A DNA stretch of 18,773 nucleotides from contig JBKQSL010000080.1 of assembly GCA_052143655.1 (NCBI GenBank), forward strand, positions 1 through 18,773, read 5' to 3'. The translations under genes were made by a program, and so were the position numbers. Positions 1 to 6,726 of this stretch are shown here, in pieces. Below the pieces are notes generated by a model. The model had not been told where the DNA came from, searched no databases, and saw only the letters and a list, made by a program, of their open reading frames with translations. This stretch comes from CAVSUR01 sp052143655. Lineage in GTDB: Bacteria; Actinomycetota; Actinomycetes; Streptosporangiales; Streptosporangiaceae. Within the stretch, counting starts at the first letter, position 1, and each line of letters opens with the position of its first letter.

Positions 1-297
1 CCCGTTCCCGTCGCCGCCATCGGGCCCGTGACCGGGATGCCCGCGCCGGGCGAGGAAATCCAGGAACTGCCGCCGCAGCGATTCGTCTCCCTCCTGCCAG
101 CGCCTGCGCCGATCCTGCGCCTCCGCCTCGGTCAGGGCACCGGCGGCGAGCCGCTCATAGTCGGCGTCAGACGGCCCGATCTCGACGTAGGCATCGCTCA
201 TGATCCGGCCGTCGCTGCTGATCGCCGACTCGGGCACCAGCAGGTTGCCGTTCGGCAGCCGTATCACGTCCACGGCAGGACTCCCATCAGATGCCAT
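1..297 (-). CDS. Hypothetical protein, C-terminus cut by window edge
   Basis: Partial gene: 99 codons are visible and the frame is still open at base 1. The ATG at 297-295 lies inside the last codons of the upstream peptidase gene (stop 287-289), giving an 11-base overlap that suggests translational coupling. The visible protein starts MASDGSPAVDVIRLPNGNLL and is hydrophilic. It has a charged stretch around residues 60-90, rich in Glu, Arg and Gln (TEAEAQDRRRRWQEGDE), followed by a Gly-rich segment at the window edge. No signal peptide or membrane segment is seen. I do not recognise the family. The tight overlap suggests it works with, or is made in proportion to, the lethal-factor-like peptidase, but that is inference. 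Confidence 0.6.
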   Translation of the reverse strand, partial: MASDGSPAVDVIRLPNGNLLVPESAISSDGRIMSDAYVEIGPSDADYERLAAGALTEAEAQDRRRRWQEGDESLRRQFLDFLARRGHPGHGPDGGDGNG

Positions 298-1453
298 AGC
301 GAACGTTGAAGTACAGCATGACGTTCAGTGCCGCCCTGGTGTCCCCGCCGAGCATGTCCACCAGGGCCGGGCGCTGACTGGACGCTATCGCCGCGAAGGC
401 GTCCGCGAAGAACTCCCGCCGCCCGAGCACGCCGGGCTGGCGGTGGAGCGGGCTCACGATCGAGGCCAGGCACTGCTGGTAGAGCGCAGTGAACTCGGTC
501 GAGTCAGACTGCCACTCCCCCTGCGGCCCGTCCAGGTCATCGAGTGCGTGGCCGATCTCATGGCACATCACATCGGGAGTCGGCGAGGGCCGTGACCCTA
601 CGATGATCTTCCCGTCGCCGTAGGCGCCGGCGCAGGCGTCCCAGGTGGCGCGGCCGGACGGCAGCGGCACGTCGGCCAGGCCGCCCATGTCGTCAAGGTC
701 GGGCACGCCGCCAGGGCCGACGTAGATGGCATCCAGCCCGGTCGCCAGCTTCTCCTTGATCAGCTGCGGCAGTTCCGCCAGCCGGTCGATCGCCTGGGCC
801 ACCTGCGGCGGCGGCGCGGCGGCGGCCGCCCAGTCCCGCACCAGGACTCGCTCCAGCACGCCGCAGTGCCGCTGACCGGGCGCGGTGCGGTTGCTCCTGG
901 CCACCTCATACCAGGCTACCTGGGACTGCGCCGCCGGGCGCGTGCGGGCGGGAGCAGCCGCCGCACGGCCGTGACTGATCGCTGCGGAGGCCCGGCCCGC
1001 CAGCGCCGGCCGTACCGCGGCCCTGGCCGCGCCGTCGGCGCCGCCCCGGTACGGCCCGGCATGCCGCCCCCCGGATCCCGGTAGCCCGGGTTCCGGATGC
1101 CCAGGATCCGGCGGCCCGGAACCCGGCGGCCCAGGATCCGGCGGCCCGGAACCCGGCGGGACTGCCGGGGCACCGGAACCGGCCGGCCGCCGGGCAACGG
1201 GCTCAGCAGGCGGAGACGTAGGCTCGGCGGACGGGGAGGAGGGCCCGGCAGGCGGAGAAGACGGCCTGGCGGACGGGGACGTGGGCCGGGCAGCCGGGCG
1301 CGGCGGCCCGGTGCGCCGGTGCGCCCCGGGCGATCCCGGCCCCGGCGGGTCCGTTGGGCCCGCTGGCCCCGGGCGCGTGGCGGTACCGGGCAGGGCGACG
1401 GCGCGCCCGCGGCGCCGCAGGCGCCGGAACCAGGCGAGTAACCGCAGCCGCAT
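287..1453 (-). CDS. Proline-rich protein with C-terminal anthrax-lethal-factor-like zinc peptidase domain
   Basis: Predicted 388-residue protein. Residues 1-20 are Arg-rich (RLRLLAWFRRLRRRGR) without a convincing signal peptide. Residues 25-135 are low-complexity Pro/Gly/Ser, including four heptads of the type TSPSARP at 58-85 and a doubled PPGSGPPDPG unit near 99-118. The folded part runs from about 180 to 388. It carries HEIGH at 298-302, the gluzincin zinc motif, and an EFFADAF segment whose E347 lies 45 residues after H302. In Bacillus anthracis lethal factor the third zinc ligand also lies 45 residues after the second His (H690 to E735). A Tyr at the position of the lethal factor catalytic Tyr728 is not obvious. 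The start is ATG at 1453, with GGGGAG about six bases upstream. The downstream partial gene overlaps its end. Function as a peptidase is likely; substrate and location are unknown. Confidence 0.72.
   Translation of the reverse strand: MRLRLLAWFRRLRRRGRAVALPGTATRPGPAGPTDPPGPGSPGAHRRTGPPRPAARPTSPSARPSSPPAGPSSPSAEPTSPPAEPVARRPAGSGAPAVPPGSGPPDPGPPGSGPPDPGHPEPGLPGSGGRHAGPYRGGADGAARAAVRPALAGRASAAISHGRAAAAPARTRPAAQSQVAWYEVARSNRTAPGQRHCGVLERVLVRDWAAAAAPPPQVAQAIDRLAELPQLIKEKLATGLDAIYVGPGGVPDLDDMGGLADVPLPSGRATWDACAGAYGDGKIIVGSRPSPTPDVMCHEIGHALDDLDGPQGEWQSDSTEFTALYQQCLASIVSPLHRQPGVLGRREFFADAFAAIASSQRPALVDMLGGDTRAALNVMLYFNVRYGI
1100..1159. repeat. 30-base perfect tandem duplication in peptidase linker
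   Basis: Two head-to-tail copies of a 30-base unit beginning CCAGGATCCGGCGG. They encode a repeated PPGSGPPDPG segment of the Pro-rich linker of the peptidase gene. The near-identity suggests a recent duplication or slippage event. Confidence 0.8.
1199..1282. repeat. Four imperfect 21-base repeats encoding (T/S)SPxAxP heptads
   Basis: In the peptidase linker, residues 58-85 read TSPSARP, SSPPAGP, SSPSAEP and TSPPAEP, each from a 21-base unit. This Pro/Ser/Ala spacer resembles extended cell-wall-spanning linkers, but no export signal is visible to support that role. Confidence 0.7.
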
Positions 1454-1637
1454 GCCATGCTCCCCGGGGCGATCAGGACCCCGCCAGGCTATGCGGTATC
1501 CCGGCCGGAGTCACGCCTGGTTACAATCAGAACAGACACGTTAACTCTTAGTTAGTCATTACGGTCATACCGCATACTTCTGGATTACTGCCGTAATCTG
1601 CCTGCCGCTCCGGCGGCGGCCAGACTAGGCTGCCGCC
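1454..1637. promoter_or_regulatory. Divergent intergenic region, AT-richer, with inverted repeats
   Basis: This 184-base gap separates the minus-strand peptidase gene from a plus-strand membrane-protein gene and should hold promoters in both directions. It is visibly less GC-rich than the rest of the window. TATGCGGTAT at 1490-1499 has an exact inverted partner, ATACCGCATA, at 1567-1576. A second dyad, ATTAC-tgcc-GTAAT, lies at 1584-1597, and ATTACGG recurs at 1558-1564. TACAAT at 1522-1527 is a good -10-like hexamer on the plus strand, but no matching -35 is clear. The repeats could be operator sites. Confidence 0.4.
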
Positions 1638-2066
1638 ATGCTGCTGCCTGCCGCCCTCTTCGTCCTGATCACGGTCGGCCTGGTCGTGCCCTGCCTGATC
1701 GACGTGGCCCGGACGCCCTGGTACGCCTTCGGACGGCCAGCCAAGGCGACCTGGCTGGTGCTGGTCGCCGGACTCTGGGCCGTCGGCGCACTGGCCTGGC
1801 TCATCGCCGGGCACCGGCGGCGAGGCTGGACGGCACCGCTCCCAGGGGACAGCTGGCCCGGCGGTGCGCGGCGGCTCAGCCTGGGTGAGGCCCGGCTGCG
1901 TCATCCCGCCTGGCGGGCGGCCGATCCCGACGCGGACTTCGGGGCAGAGCCAGGAGCCGCGGAGACCGGCAGCGTCCTTCCGGCGATTCCCGTCGGCCCC
2001 GACGACGACCCGGAGTTCCTGGACGAACTGCAGCGCCGGATCAGCGGCCCGGACGGCTGGGCCTGA
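1638..2066 (+). CDS. Small membrane protein, PLDc_N-like
   Basis: A 142-residue protein with two membrane helices, residues 1-20 (LLPAALFVLITVGLVVPCLI) and about 38-60 (KATWLVLVAGLWAVGALAWLI). Between them is DVARTPWYAFGRPAKATW, and a soluble acidic tail follows (DPDADFGAEPG, then EFLDELQRRISG). The two-helix hairpin with a central K-x-x-W and a closing AWLIAG resembles the PLDc_N (phospholipase D N-terminal) domain seen in small actinobacterial membrane proteins, often next to cytochrome c maturation genes. Here it converges on ccsB with 43 bases between the stops, so it is not in that operon. No strong Shine-Dalgarno sequence is visible. The function is unknown; a structural or assembly role at the membrane is a guess. 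Confidence 0.7.
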   Translation: MLLPAALFVLITVGLVVPCLIDVARTPWYAFGRPAKATWLVLVAGLWAVGALAWLIAGHRRRGWTAPLPGDSWPGGARRLSLGEARLRHPAWRAADPDADFGAEPGAAETGSVLPAIPVGPDDDPEFLDELQRRISGPDGWA

Positions 2067-2109
2067 CTTATCCGCACTGCGCGGCTGCGTCTTGTCCGCG
2101 GGCGGCGCC

Positions 2110-3192
2110 TCAGCCGAGGCCGGCGTAGGAGTGCAGGCCGGTGACCCACAGGTTGATGCCGATGACGTTGAACAGCAGGCAGCCGAAGCCAGCCAGGTGC
2201 ACCCACGCGGCCCGCCGTCCGCGCCAGCCGCCGGTCGCCCGGGCGTGCAGGTAGCCGGCGTACACCACCCAGGTGATGAACGACCAGGTCTCCTTGGGGT
2301 CCCAGCCCCAGTACCGGCCCCAGGCCTGGTCAGCCCAGATCGCGCCGGCGATGATCCCGAAGGTCCAGACCGGGAAGGCGAACAGCACGCTGCGGTAGGA
2401 CAGCCGGTCCAGCACCAGAGCACTGGGCAGGTGGGCGAGGATCCCGCTGCCGCGCGCCGGGAGCCCGGCGGCCACCCGGCGCTGATGCCGGTCGACGGCC
2501 AGGTACAGCACGGTGACGACAGCGCCGACGATGTACAGGCCGAGCGCGACGACCATGGCCGAGACGTGGATCGCGATCCAGTAGGACTGCAGCGCGGGGA
2601 CCAGCGAGCCGGCCGGGGTGTAGATGACGGTCACGTCCAGGGCCAGCGCGAGCACCACCGGCAGCAGCACGAACAGGCCAAGGTAGTAAGCCCGGAACCG
2701 GACTGATGCCGCCAGCATCGCCAGCACCGCCATGCAGGTGAATGCCGCGATGAACTCGTACATGTTGCCCCACGGCACGCGGTGCTCAGCGAGCCCGCGG
2801 GTGGCGACGGCGAGGATATGGGCGGCCAGGCCCGCGGCGGCCAGGATGACCGCGGCCCGCAGCCATCCGCCCTGCGGCCAGCGGCTGACCGCGGCGGGGC
2901 CGGCCGCGGGCACCGGGGCGACGGGACCCGCATCGCCTCCGCTGCCGGCCGGCCCGGTCCCGGCCGGGCGTCCGGCCTGCACTCCGGCGGCGCCGGCCGC
3001 TGCCTGCGCCCCGACGGCCACCGGAACCGGGGCGTCGGCCGTGACCACGTCCGCAGGCGCGGCGGGGGCGGTGAGCCGGTGCCGGGCGAAGGCGAAGTCG
3101 CAGGCGTAGCAGAGCATGCCGAGCGCGTAGAGGATCACGGCCGTCAGCAAGCTGGCGTTACTGATATCGGCCAGGCCGATGTTCACATGCAC
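2110..3192 (-). CDS. ccsB: Cytochrome c biogenesis protein CcsB (CcsA/ResC type), heme exporter/ligase subunit
   Basis: System II cytochrome c maturation partner of ResB. Together they carry heme across the membrane and join it to CXXCH motifs of apocytochromes. With the GTG start at 3192 the protein has 360 residues. The heme-handling tryptophan-rich WWD motif is at 291-303 (WGRYWGWDPKETW). Candidate conserved heme-ligand histidines are H125, H209 (IAIHVSAM) and H354 (TGLHSYAG). About eight hydrophobic segments are visible, with an Ala/Pro/Gly-rich insert at residues 40-100 between the first two helices. The start was chosen because GAGG lies five bases upstream and the longer in-frame extension would lie inside resB; GTG at 3186 is an alternative. 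The resB stop is seven bases upstream, so the two are almost certainly co-translated. Confidence 0.93.
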   Translation of the reverse strand: MHVNIGLADISNASLLTAVILYALGMLCYACDFAFARHRLTAPAAPADVVTADAPVPVAVGAQAAAGAAGVQAGRPAGTGPAGSGGDAGPVAPVPAAGPAAVSRWPQGGWLRAAVILAAAGLAAHILAVATRGLAEHRVPWGNMYEFIAAFTCMAVLAMLAASVRFRAYYLGLFVLLPVVLALALDVTVIYTPAGSLVPALQSYWIAIHVSAMVVALGLYIVGAVVTVLYLAVDRHQRRVAAGLPARGSGILAHLPSALVLDRLSYRSVLFAFPVWTFGIIAGAIWADQAWGRYWGWDPKETWSFITWVVYAGYLHARATGGWRGRRAAWVHLAGFGCLLFNVIGINLWVTGLHSYAGLG

Positions 3193-3199
3193 TGGAGCC

Positions 3200-5089
3200 T
3201 CACTTCCCTTCGTCCCCGGCCGGCCCACAGGCGCCGTCCGGTACTGGGCCGATGGCTTGTCCGGCCTCCGCTGTCGGCCCGGTGTCGGCGGCCTCATCCG
3301 CTCCGGAGTCGTCCTGCCCCGGGCCATCCGGTCCCGGCGCTGCTCTTCCGGGCTCATCTGCTGCTGCGGTCTCAGCCGCCGTTCCGGCCTCCGCCGCGCC
3401 AGGCGCCGCGGCCGGCGCCGCGGCCGGGCCGGGCCGGGCAGGCGGCACGGGGACGCGGGCAGTGCCGTCCTGAGCCATCCGCAGCTGCCCGGCAAGCTCG
3501 TCGAACTCCTGCTCCAGGCCGCCAGCCGCGTCCGAGCGGGCCAGGCCGCCCATGTCCACCATGGTTGTCCCGTCCGGTCCGGCGTAAGCGCGGACGAAGA
3601 TCCGGCACCGCCGGACCATGAACGACAGCAGCAGGCCGGCCAGCGCGGTGAACGCGGAGATCAGCGCCGGGGCCTGACCGGGGTCGTAGGTGATGGCCAG
3701 GCTGATCCACTGCTTGTAGCCGGTAAACGTCAGCGTGCCCGCGTGATCGGGCAGCTTCATCGACTGGCCGGGCGCCAGCGGCTGGGGCGATATCGGCAGC
3801 CTATGCATCCGGGCGCGGTCGAGCTGGTAAACCGACTGCGGCGGGCCGCTGTTCATGCCCAGGTTGCCCGCGTAGCTGACCAGGCTGACCCGCGGGTCCA
3901 GGGCGGCGGGGAACACCGATTCCAGCCGGCCGCCCGCCGCCACGGCAGTGGGCAGGAAGAGGCCGGCGAACCCGAGCTGTTCGGGCACGGCGTCGGGAAC
4001 CTTGATGACTCCCTCGGAGGTCAGGCCGTTCTGGTCGACGGGGATGAACGGGACCGGTCCCTGGAACACGGTCTTCCCGGCCCCGTCGGTGATCGTGAAC
4101 TCCGGGGCGTAGCCGTGGCCGATGATGTACACCCGCACGCCGTCGACCACCAGCGGGTGGTTGACCCGCAGCAGGTAGCTGCGCACCGGGGCAGCTGGCG
4201 AGGACCGGTAGCGCAGTGCCGCGTTGTAGCTGACCGGCTGGCCGAGCTCAGGGCCCGAGGTGACGTAGCTCGCGGTGAACTTGTCCAGGCTGATGGAGAA
4301 CGGCTGCAGGTCGGCCCCCGACACCAGGCGGCCGGGATGGAACACGTCCAGGGACGTGGGCGTGTTGCCGAACGAGTCTCCCTGCACCAGCAGCTTGTTG
4401 GCCTTGTAGCCGAACAGGCCGCCGAGGGCCACGGAGCTGAGCAGGGCCAGCAGCGCCAGGTGGAACAGCAGGTTGCCGACCTCGCGCAGGTACCCCTTCT
4501 CGGCCGCGACCCAGCCGTCGCCGGTCCGCAGCCGGAACCGGCGGCCGGCCAGCAGCCGTCCCGCGCCGGCAGTCGCGGCGTCCGGCGCCAGGGCGGTCGT
4601 GTAGCTCGCCGCGTACGGCAGCCGGGACAGGTTGCGCGGGGCGCGGGGCGGAAGCTGGCGGACCCCGCGGGCCAGCCGGTAGGCCCGCGGCAGCACGCAG
4701 CCGGCCAGTGAGGCGAACAGCAGCAGGTAGATGGCGGCGAACCAGGGCGCGGCGAAGACGTTGAACAGCGACAGCCGGTTCAGGATTGGCGCCAGGGCGG
4801 GATGCGCGGCGTAGTACTGGGTGACGGCCGCCGGGTCGATGCCCTCCTGCGGCAGCGCCGAGCCGGGCACGCTGGCCACCGCCAGCAGGAACAGCAGCAC
4901 CAGCGCCGTGCGCATCGAGGTCAGCTGGCGCCAGGTCCAGCGCAGCCAGCCGACGGCGCCCAGGCCCGGCATGCGGAGGGCCGGGCCTGCCGGGCCGGCC
5001 ATCGATGGCGGCTGATCCGGGGCGGCGTCCTGGGCTCGCTGCGGGGCAGTGCCCGGACCGGCTCCGGGCGGGACGCGCAGTCCGCTCAT
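3200..5089 (-). CDS. resB: Cytochrome c biogenesis protein ResB
   Basis: Membrane component of System II heme delivery, forming a complex with CcsB. The 629-residue protein has membrane segments near 59-80, 109-138, 205-226 (with H210 in NLLFHLALL) and 474-492. A large extracytoplasmic region lies between the third and fourth (about 227-473), the classical ResB/Ccs1 layout. A WTWRQLTSMRTALVLLFLLA motif at 51-70 marks the family's N-terminus. The C-terminal 90 residues (540-629) are a low-complexity Ala/Pro/Asp tail without an obvious domain. Start ATG at 5089 lies 28 bases after the resA stop and has only a weak upstream GGCGG. The ccdA gene usually found between resA and resB in actinobacteria is absent here. 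Confidence 0.93.
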   Translation of the reverse strand: MSGLRVPPGAGPGTAPQRAQDAAPDQPPSMAGPAGPALRMPGLGAVGWLRWTWRQLTSMRTALVLLFLLAVASVPGSALPQEGIDPAAVTQYYAAHPALAPILNRLSLFNVFAAPWFAAIYLLLFASLAGCVLPRAYRLARGVRQLPPRAPRNLSRLPYAASYTTALAPDAATAGAGRLLAGRRFRLRTGDGWVAAEKGYLREVGNLLFHLALLALLSSVALGGLFGYKANKLLVQGDSFGNTPTSLDVFHPGRLVSGADLQPFSISLDKFTASYVTSGPELGQPVSYNAALRYRSSPAAPVRSYLLRVNHPLVVDGVRVYIIGHGYAPEFTITDGAGKTVFQGPVPFIPVDQNGLTSEGVIKVPDAVPEQLGFAGLFLPTAVAAGGRLESVFPAALDPRVSLVSYAGNLGMNSGPPQSVYQLDRARMHRLPISPQPLAPGQSMKLPDHAGTLTFTGYKQWISLAITYDPGQAPALISAFTALAGLLLSFMVRRCRIFVRAYAGPDGTTMVDMGGLARSDAAGGLEQEFDELAGQLRMAQDGTARVPVPPARPGPAAAPAAAPGAAEAGTAAETAAADEPGRAAPGPDGPGQDDSGADEAADTGPTAEAGQAIGPVPDGACGPAGDEGK

Positions 5090-5117
5090 CAGGGCACCGC
5101 CGACCTGCGTCGTCTGG

Positions 5118-5747
5118 TCATGAGCGCTCAGCCGCCACCTGGGTGATGATGGGCTTGAGCACGTCGTAGGTCACGCCGCCGAGGATCCTGGCCGCCACCC
5201 GCCCGGACCGGTCGATAACCAGCGTGCTGGGGGTGGCATTGAGCGGCACCGTCCCGGAGAAGTCCAGCGCGATCATGTCGCCGGGATCGTTCAGGCTCGG
5301 ATAGCTGATGTTGAAGGTGTGCATGAACGCCAGGGCGCTGGCCACGTTGTCGTTGACGTCCACGCCGAGGAAGCGCACCCCGGCAGGGCCGAGCCGCTGC
5401 GCGAGCGTGGCGAGAGCGGGGGCCTCCTCCCGGCAGGGCGTGCACCACGACCCCCAGAAGTTGAGCACCAGAACGTGCCCGCGATAGCTGGCCAGGCGCA
5501 GCTTCTGCCCGGTGAGCGTGGTGCCGCGCACGTCCGGCGCCACCGGCCGCGAGCCGGGCCGGTACACGGTCAGGCCCGCGCCCGAAACGAAGCTCTTGCC
5601 GTTGCTGGCCACGGTGCTCGCGCCGATCGCACCGCCCGCGCAGCCCGCCACGGCCAGGGCCGTCCCGGCCGCGAGCATCGCTGCCAGCACGCCGCGGCCC
5701 GCGAGCACGCGGGCCGCCGCACGTGCCGGGCGCGGCGGGCAGAACAC
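5118..5747 (-). CDS. resA: ResA/TlpA-type thiol-disulfide oxidoreductase lipoprotein
   Basis: Extracytoplasmic thioredoxin-fold protein that reduces the CXXCH cysteines of apocytochrome c before heme attachment. With GTG at 5747 it has 209 residues. The N-terminus is Arg-containing, followed by a hydrophobic stretch and the lipobox VAGC, with the lipidated Cys at 36. The active site WCTPC has cysteines at 102 and 105 (FWGSWCTPCREEAP), and the cis-proline is in ATPSTLVID (P173). The start was chosen because AGGAG lies ten bases before GTG 5747. An ATG at 5786 is in frame but has no Shine-Dalgarno and would put extra residues with two cysteines before the signal. It lies 119 bases downstream of the histidine phosphatase gene and 28 bases before resB. 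Confidence 0.92.
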   Translation of the reverse strand: MFCPPRPARAAARVLAGRGVLAAMLAAGTALAVAGCAGGAIGASTVASNGKSFVSGAGLTVYRPGSRPVAPDVRGTTLTGQKLRLASYRGHVLVLNFWGSWCTPCREEAPALATLAQRLGPAGVRFLGVDVNDNVASALAFMHTFNISYPSLNDPGDMIALDFSGTVPLNATPSTLVIDRSGRVAARILGGVTYDVLKPIITQVAAERS

Positions 5748-5866
5748 GAAGGGGGATCTCCTACAGCAGGTAGTATCTGCGTCCATTGTGCCGGACGCCC
5801 CAGGCCCGGCGGGCGCGGGGCCGGCGATTGGCCGCCTGCGCCCCGCCGTCCGGGACCAGGGCCGCG

Positions 5867-6505
5867 TCACGCTCCGGCAACCTGCCCGCCGACCGAGCCG
5901 GACGGTTCGGCGTAGGACACGTCCACCAGGGTGCCGCCGGCGTAGCTGAGGCTGGTGACGCTGCCCAGGGCACACTGCCGCCGGCGCGGGTCGTGCCAGA
6001 GCCGGCGCCCCTCGGCTGACCGGCGGGCCACCCAGATCGGCAGCTGATGGCTGACGCAGACCGCCTCGTGGCCGGCCGCCGCGCTGGCCGCCGCCGCGGC
6101 CGCGGCCAGCATCCGCCGGGCCACCTGCTGATATGGCTCCCCCCACGACGGCCGCAGCGGGTTGCGCAGATAATACCAGTGCTTCGGCTGGCGCAGCGCC
6201 CCGTCGCCGACGGCGAACTTCAGCCCCTCGAAGTGATTCCACGGCTCGATCAGCCGCTCGTCGATCTCGGGGTCCAGGCCGAACTGGGCGGCGATCGGCT
6301 CCGCGGTCTCCAGGGCCCGGTCCAGCGGGGAAGAGCGCAGCACGCTGATGTCCCGGCCCGCCAGGAAGTCCGCGGCGGCCTTGGCCATCATCCGGCCGTC
6401 CTCGGACAGGTGGTAGCCCGGGATCCGCCCGTAGATGACTTGCCGGGGGTTAGCGACCTCGCCGTGCCGCACGAGGTGCACGATGGTTGTCTGCTCTGCG
6501 GTCAT
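5867..6505 (-). CDS. Histidine phosphatase (phosphoglycerate mutase-like) family protein
   Basis: A 212-residue cytoplasmic protein of the histidine phosphatase superfamily. The catalytic LVRHGE motif is at 11-16 (phosphorylated H14), SSPLDRALETAEP at 58-70 supplies R63, ERLIEPW near 83-89 probably supplies the acid, and VSHQLPIW at 151-158 holds the second catalytic H153. A run of alanines (134-144) precedes the last motif. Start ATG at 6505 has GAGG five bases upstream. A homologue sits in the same place in Mycobacterium tuberculosis (Rv0525, between hemL and the thioredoxin gene Rv0526). The substrate is unknown; the conserved position between hemL and resA hints at a link to heme or cytochrome assembly, but that is inference from position only. 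Confidence 0.9.
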   Translation of the reverse strand: MTAEQTTIVHLVRHGEVANPRQVIYGRIPGYHLSEDGRMMAKAAADFLAGRDISVLRSSPLDRALETAEPIAAQFGLDPEIDERLIEPWNHFEGLKFAVGDGALRQPKHWYYLRNPLRPSWGEPYQQVARRMLAAAAAAASAAAGHEAVCVSHQLPIWVARRSAEGRRLWHDPRRRQCALGSVTSLSYAGGTLVDVSYAEPSGSVGGQVAGA

Positions 6506-6726
6506 TGCCGCCTCAGCCTACCGGCCGCGACGCCGCCCGGCCCGCCGGAGCGCACGCCGCCGCAGGCGGCACCGGCAGGACGGCCGGGCGAGGCCGTCAG
6601 GAGATCTCGATGTACCGCTGCCTGTCCGCGATGACCGAGCGGATCTTCGCCAGCCTGGCTTCCTGCGCCGCCGCCCGGGTCGGTCACTGCCCGCCGTCCG
6701 CGGGCTAGGCCGGCGGCGCCGGCGCC
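6506..6726. other. Intergenic region with an orphan coding-like frame
   Basis: The 221 bases between hemL and the histidine phosphatase gene hold GC-rich hairpins and, on the minus strand from 6683 to 6597, a frame of about 28 codons. It reads like the C-terminus of a protein (QEARLAKIRSVIADRQRYIEIS, given here as QEARLAKIRS then VIADRQRYIEIS), with nearly all G/C third bases and a TGA stop at 6599-6597. It has no ATG or GTG start, and an upstream in-frame TGA at 6692-6690 closes it. It may be the remnant of a small gene, or chance. Confidence 0.3.
6556..6570 (-). terminator. GC hairpin downstream of hemL
   Basis: GCCGCC-gca-GGCGGC, a perfect six-pair stem with a three-base loop, 157 bases after the hemL stop and 51 bases before the histidine phosphatase start. 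There is no T tract, so intrinsic termination is only possible, as is common in high-GC actinobacteria. Confidence 0.3.

Noticed and set aside
3179..4711. 510-codon plus-strand frame opposite resB
   Set aside because: Antisense shadow; resB on the minus strand has membrane segments and family motifs through the whole interval.
5748..6242. Longer N-terminus for ResA reaching into the histidine phosphatase gene
   Set aside because: The extension lies in a different frame of the phosphatase gene and would bury the lipoprotein signal; GTG 5747 with AGGAG is a better start.
6611..6706. 32-codon plus-strand frame with a good AGGAG six bases before its ATG
   Set aside because: The peptide does not look like a folded or membrane protein, and the AGGAG is the complement of the ATC-TCC-TGA end of the minus-strand frame; chance is likelier.
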